The position numbers and the translations under genes were made by a program. This document shows, piece after piece, positions 63,090 to 64,000 of a stretch of 64,000 nucleotides of DNA. The notes beneath the pieces are model-generated. The model had not been told where the DNA came from. It did not search any database and was given only the letters and a program-made list of their open reading frames with translations. Origin of the DNA: Knoellia subterranea KCTC 19937 (GTDB lineage Bacteria; Actinomycetota; Actinomycetes; Actinomycetales; Dermatophilaceae). How positions within the stretch are numbered: position 1 is the stretch's first letter; each line of letters begins with the position of its first letter. The stretch is taken from the NCBI RefSeq assembly GCF_000768685.1, contig NZ_AVPK01000001.1, positions 186,001-250,000 on the forward strand, written 5' to 3'.

Positions 63090-63937
63090 CCGCGTTCGCC
63101 AACCCTCCCCGTTCCGCTGACCTGCCCAGAGGCGCGCGGGCGATCCGGCTGCGCCCACGGTCCATCGCGGCCATCGTCGCGGTGAGCCTTGCCGGTGTGG
63201 TCGCGTTCGGGTGGCCCCTCATCGTCGACCCCGGGTCCTCCCTCGGGCACTCGACCGACGCTCCGCTCGTCTTCTCCCTGCTCATGCCGCTGCTCCTGGC
63301 GGTGGTGCTCGCGGAGATCTCCGAAGGCGGCCTCGACGTCAAGGCCATCGCGATGCTCGGCGTCCTCTCGGCCGTCGGTGCCGCGCTGCGACCCATTGGT
63401 GCGGGGACGGCCGGGCTCGAGACCGTGTTCTTCCTCCTCATCCTCGGCGGGCGCGTGTTCGGCGCGGGCTTCGGCTTCGTGCTGGGCTCGACGACACTCT
63501 TCGCCTCGGCCCTGATCACGGGTGGTGTCGGTCCATGGCTGCCCTTCCAGATGCTCGGCGCCGCGTGGGTCGGGCTGGGCGCGGGGCTGCTCCCGCCGCT
63601 GCGGGGACGCGCCGAAATCGCGATGCTCGCGGCCTGGGGGGCGGTGTCCGCGCTGCTCTATGGCGTCGCGCTCAACCTCATGTTCTGGCCGTTCACCACC
63701 GGTCTCGACGGCGAGTTGTCGTTCGTGGCCGGCGCGCCCGTTGTCGAGAACCTGCACCGCTTCCTCGTCTATTCGCTGGCCACCTCACTCGGGTGGGACA
63801 TCGGTCGGGCCCTCACCAACATCGTCCTCATCGCACTCACCGGTCGGGTCGTGCTCCGCACCCTGCGCCGGGCCGCACGCAAGGCGGCGTTCGAGGCGCC
63901 GGTCGAGTTCACCGAGTCCACACCTGTCGCAGGCTGA
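63086..63937 (+). CDS. ECF transporter S component, probably corrinoid-specific
   Basis: The 283-residue protein has about six helices and the S-component layout (SIAAIVAVSLAGVVAFGWPLI, ETVFFLLILGGRVFGAGFGFVLGSTTLFASALITGGVGPWLPFQMLGAAWVGL). The GTG at 63086 overlaps the ATPase stop. The sequence alone does not fix the substrate, but the B12 riboswitch and the two transcobalamin-like surface proteins point to cobalamin or a corrinoid (CbrT-like role). A long C-terminal basic/hydrophilic tail is cytoplasmic. Confidence 0.85.
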   Translation: MTAFANPPRSADLPRGARAIRLRPRSIAAIVAVSLAGVVAFGWPLIVDPGSSLGHSTDAPLVFSLLMPLLLAVVLAEISEGGLDVKAIAMLGVLSAVGAALRPIGAGTAGLETVFFLLILGGRVFGAGFGFVLGSTTLFASALITGGVGPWLPFQMLGAAWVGLGAGLLPPLRGRAEIAMLAAWGAVSALLYGVALNLMFWPFTTGLDGELSFVAGAPVVENLHRFLVYSLATSLGWDIGRALTNIVLIALTGRVVLRTLRRAARKAAFEAPVEFTESTPVAG

Positions 63938-63982
63938 GGGCGAGCGTGCCGGACCTGCGGAGACGCGAGGTCGGCGCTTTGG

Positions 63983-64000
63983 CACAATCGCGAGCATGGC
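63983..64000 (+). other. Possible start of a leaderless gene at the window edge
   Basis: CACAAT (63983-63988) lies 7 nt before an ATG at 63996. The spacing is that of other leaderless starts in the window, but only the first codons are visible and no product can be named. Confidence 0.3.

Overview
This window is from a high-GC actinobacterium, most likely Micrococcales (an Intrasporangiaceae- or Dermacoccaceae-like lineage). That placement is inferred from the strong G/C bias at third codon positions, a long IleS behind a T-box leader, the DUF4233-ndk-mreBCD-mrdA order, a LAxTG-type wall-sorting signal, and many start codons lying 6-8 nt after a TANNNT -10 hexamer, which predicts leaderless transcripts. 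No rRNA, tRNA, CRISPR array or prophage was seen.

Layout. (1) 1-9.3 kb: housekeeping genes, namely ftsK (partial), rnj, dapA, thyA, folA, a flavin reductase, an enoyl-CoA hydratase, a GNAT acetyltransferase, azlCD and dapB. (2) 9.3-15.3 kb: a palindromic repeat, an unusual inverted-repeat operator before a 46-residue ORF, a membrane/lipoprotein fusion, a glycosyltransferase, pnp and rpsO. (3) 15.6-18 kb: a Tat-exported Cys-rich protein, a low-molecular-weight tyrosine phosphatase, a PqqD-like protein and an NTP_transf_5 protein. (4) 18-38 kb: a large surface-polysaccharide locus (sugar epimerase, dehydrogenase and 4,6-dehydratase, seven glycosyltransferases, a Wzy-like ligase/polymerase, a PglK-like ABC flippase candidate, a pyruvyl transferase, a deacetylase and a Wzz/tyrosine-kinase fusion). 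Its 27.4-34.8 kb core is visibly more A/T-rich and looks acquired. (5) 38-53 kb: amidohydrolase, lpdA, vapBC, then mrdA-mreD-mreC-mreB, an M14 carboxypeptidase, ndk, DUF4233, a small membrane protein, a nuclease-like gene and folC. (6) 53-57.5 kb: an AraC-type regulator and a T-box-controlled ileS. (7) 57.5-64 kb: a cobalamin riboswitch heading five tightly coupled genes.

The most striking system is the last. A B12 riboswitch controls a wall-anchored alpha-toroid protein and a separate membrane-anchored beta-domain protein, followed by an ECF transporter (T, fused A1A2 and S proteins). The two surface proteins resemble the two domains of animal transcobalamin/intrinsic factor split into separate polypeptides, so the operon reads as a Gram-positive surface corrinoid-capture and import machine.

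The second theme is palindromic repeat families. One family has three copies, one of which supplies the C-terminal tail of the ECF T component. A second family forms 103-nt direct repeats around a PD-(D/E)XK-like gene inserted between folC and the DUF4233-ndk pair. A third forms direct repeats around the M14 peptidase gene that separates ndk from mreB.
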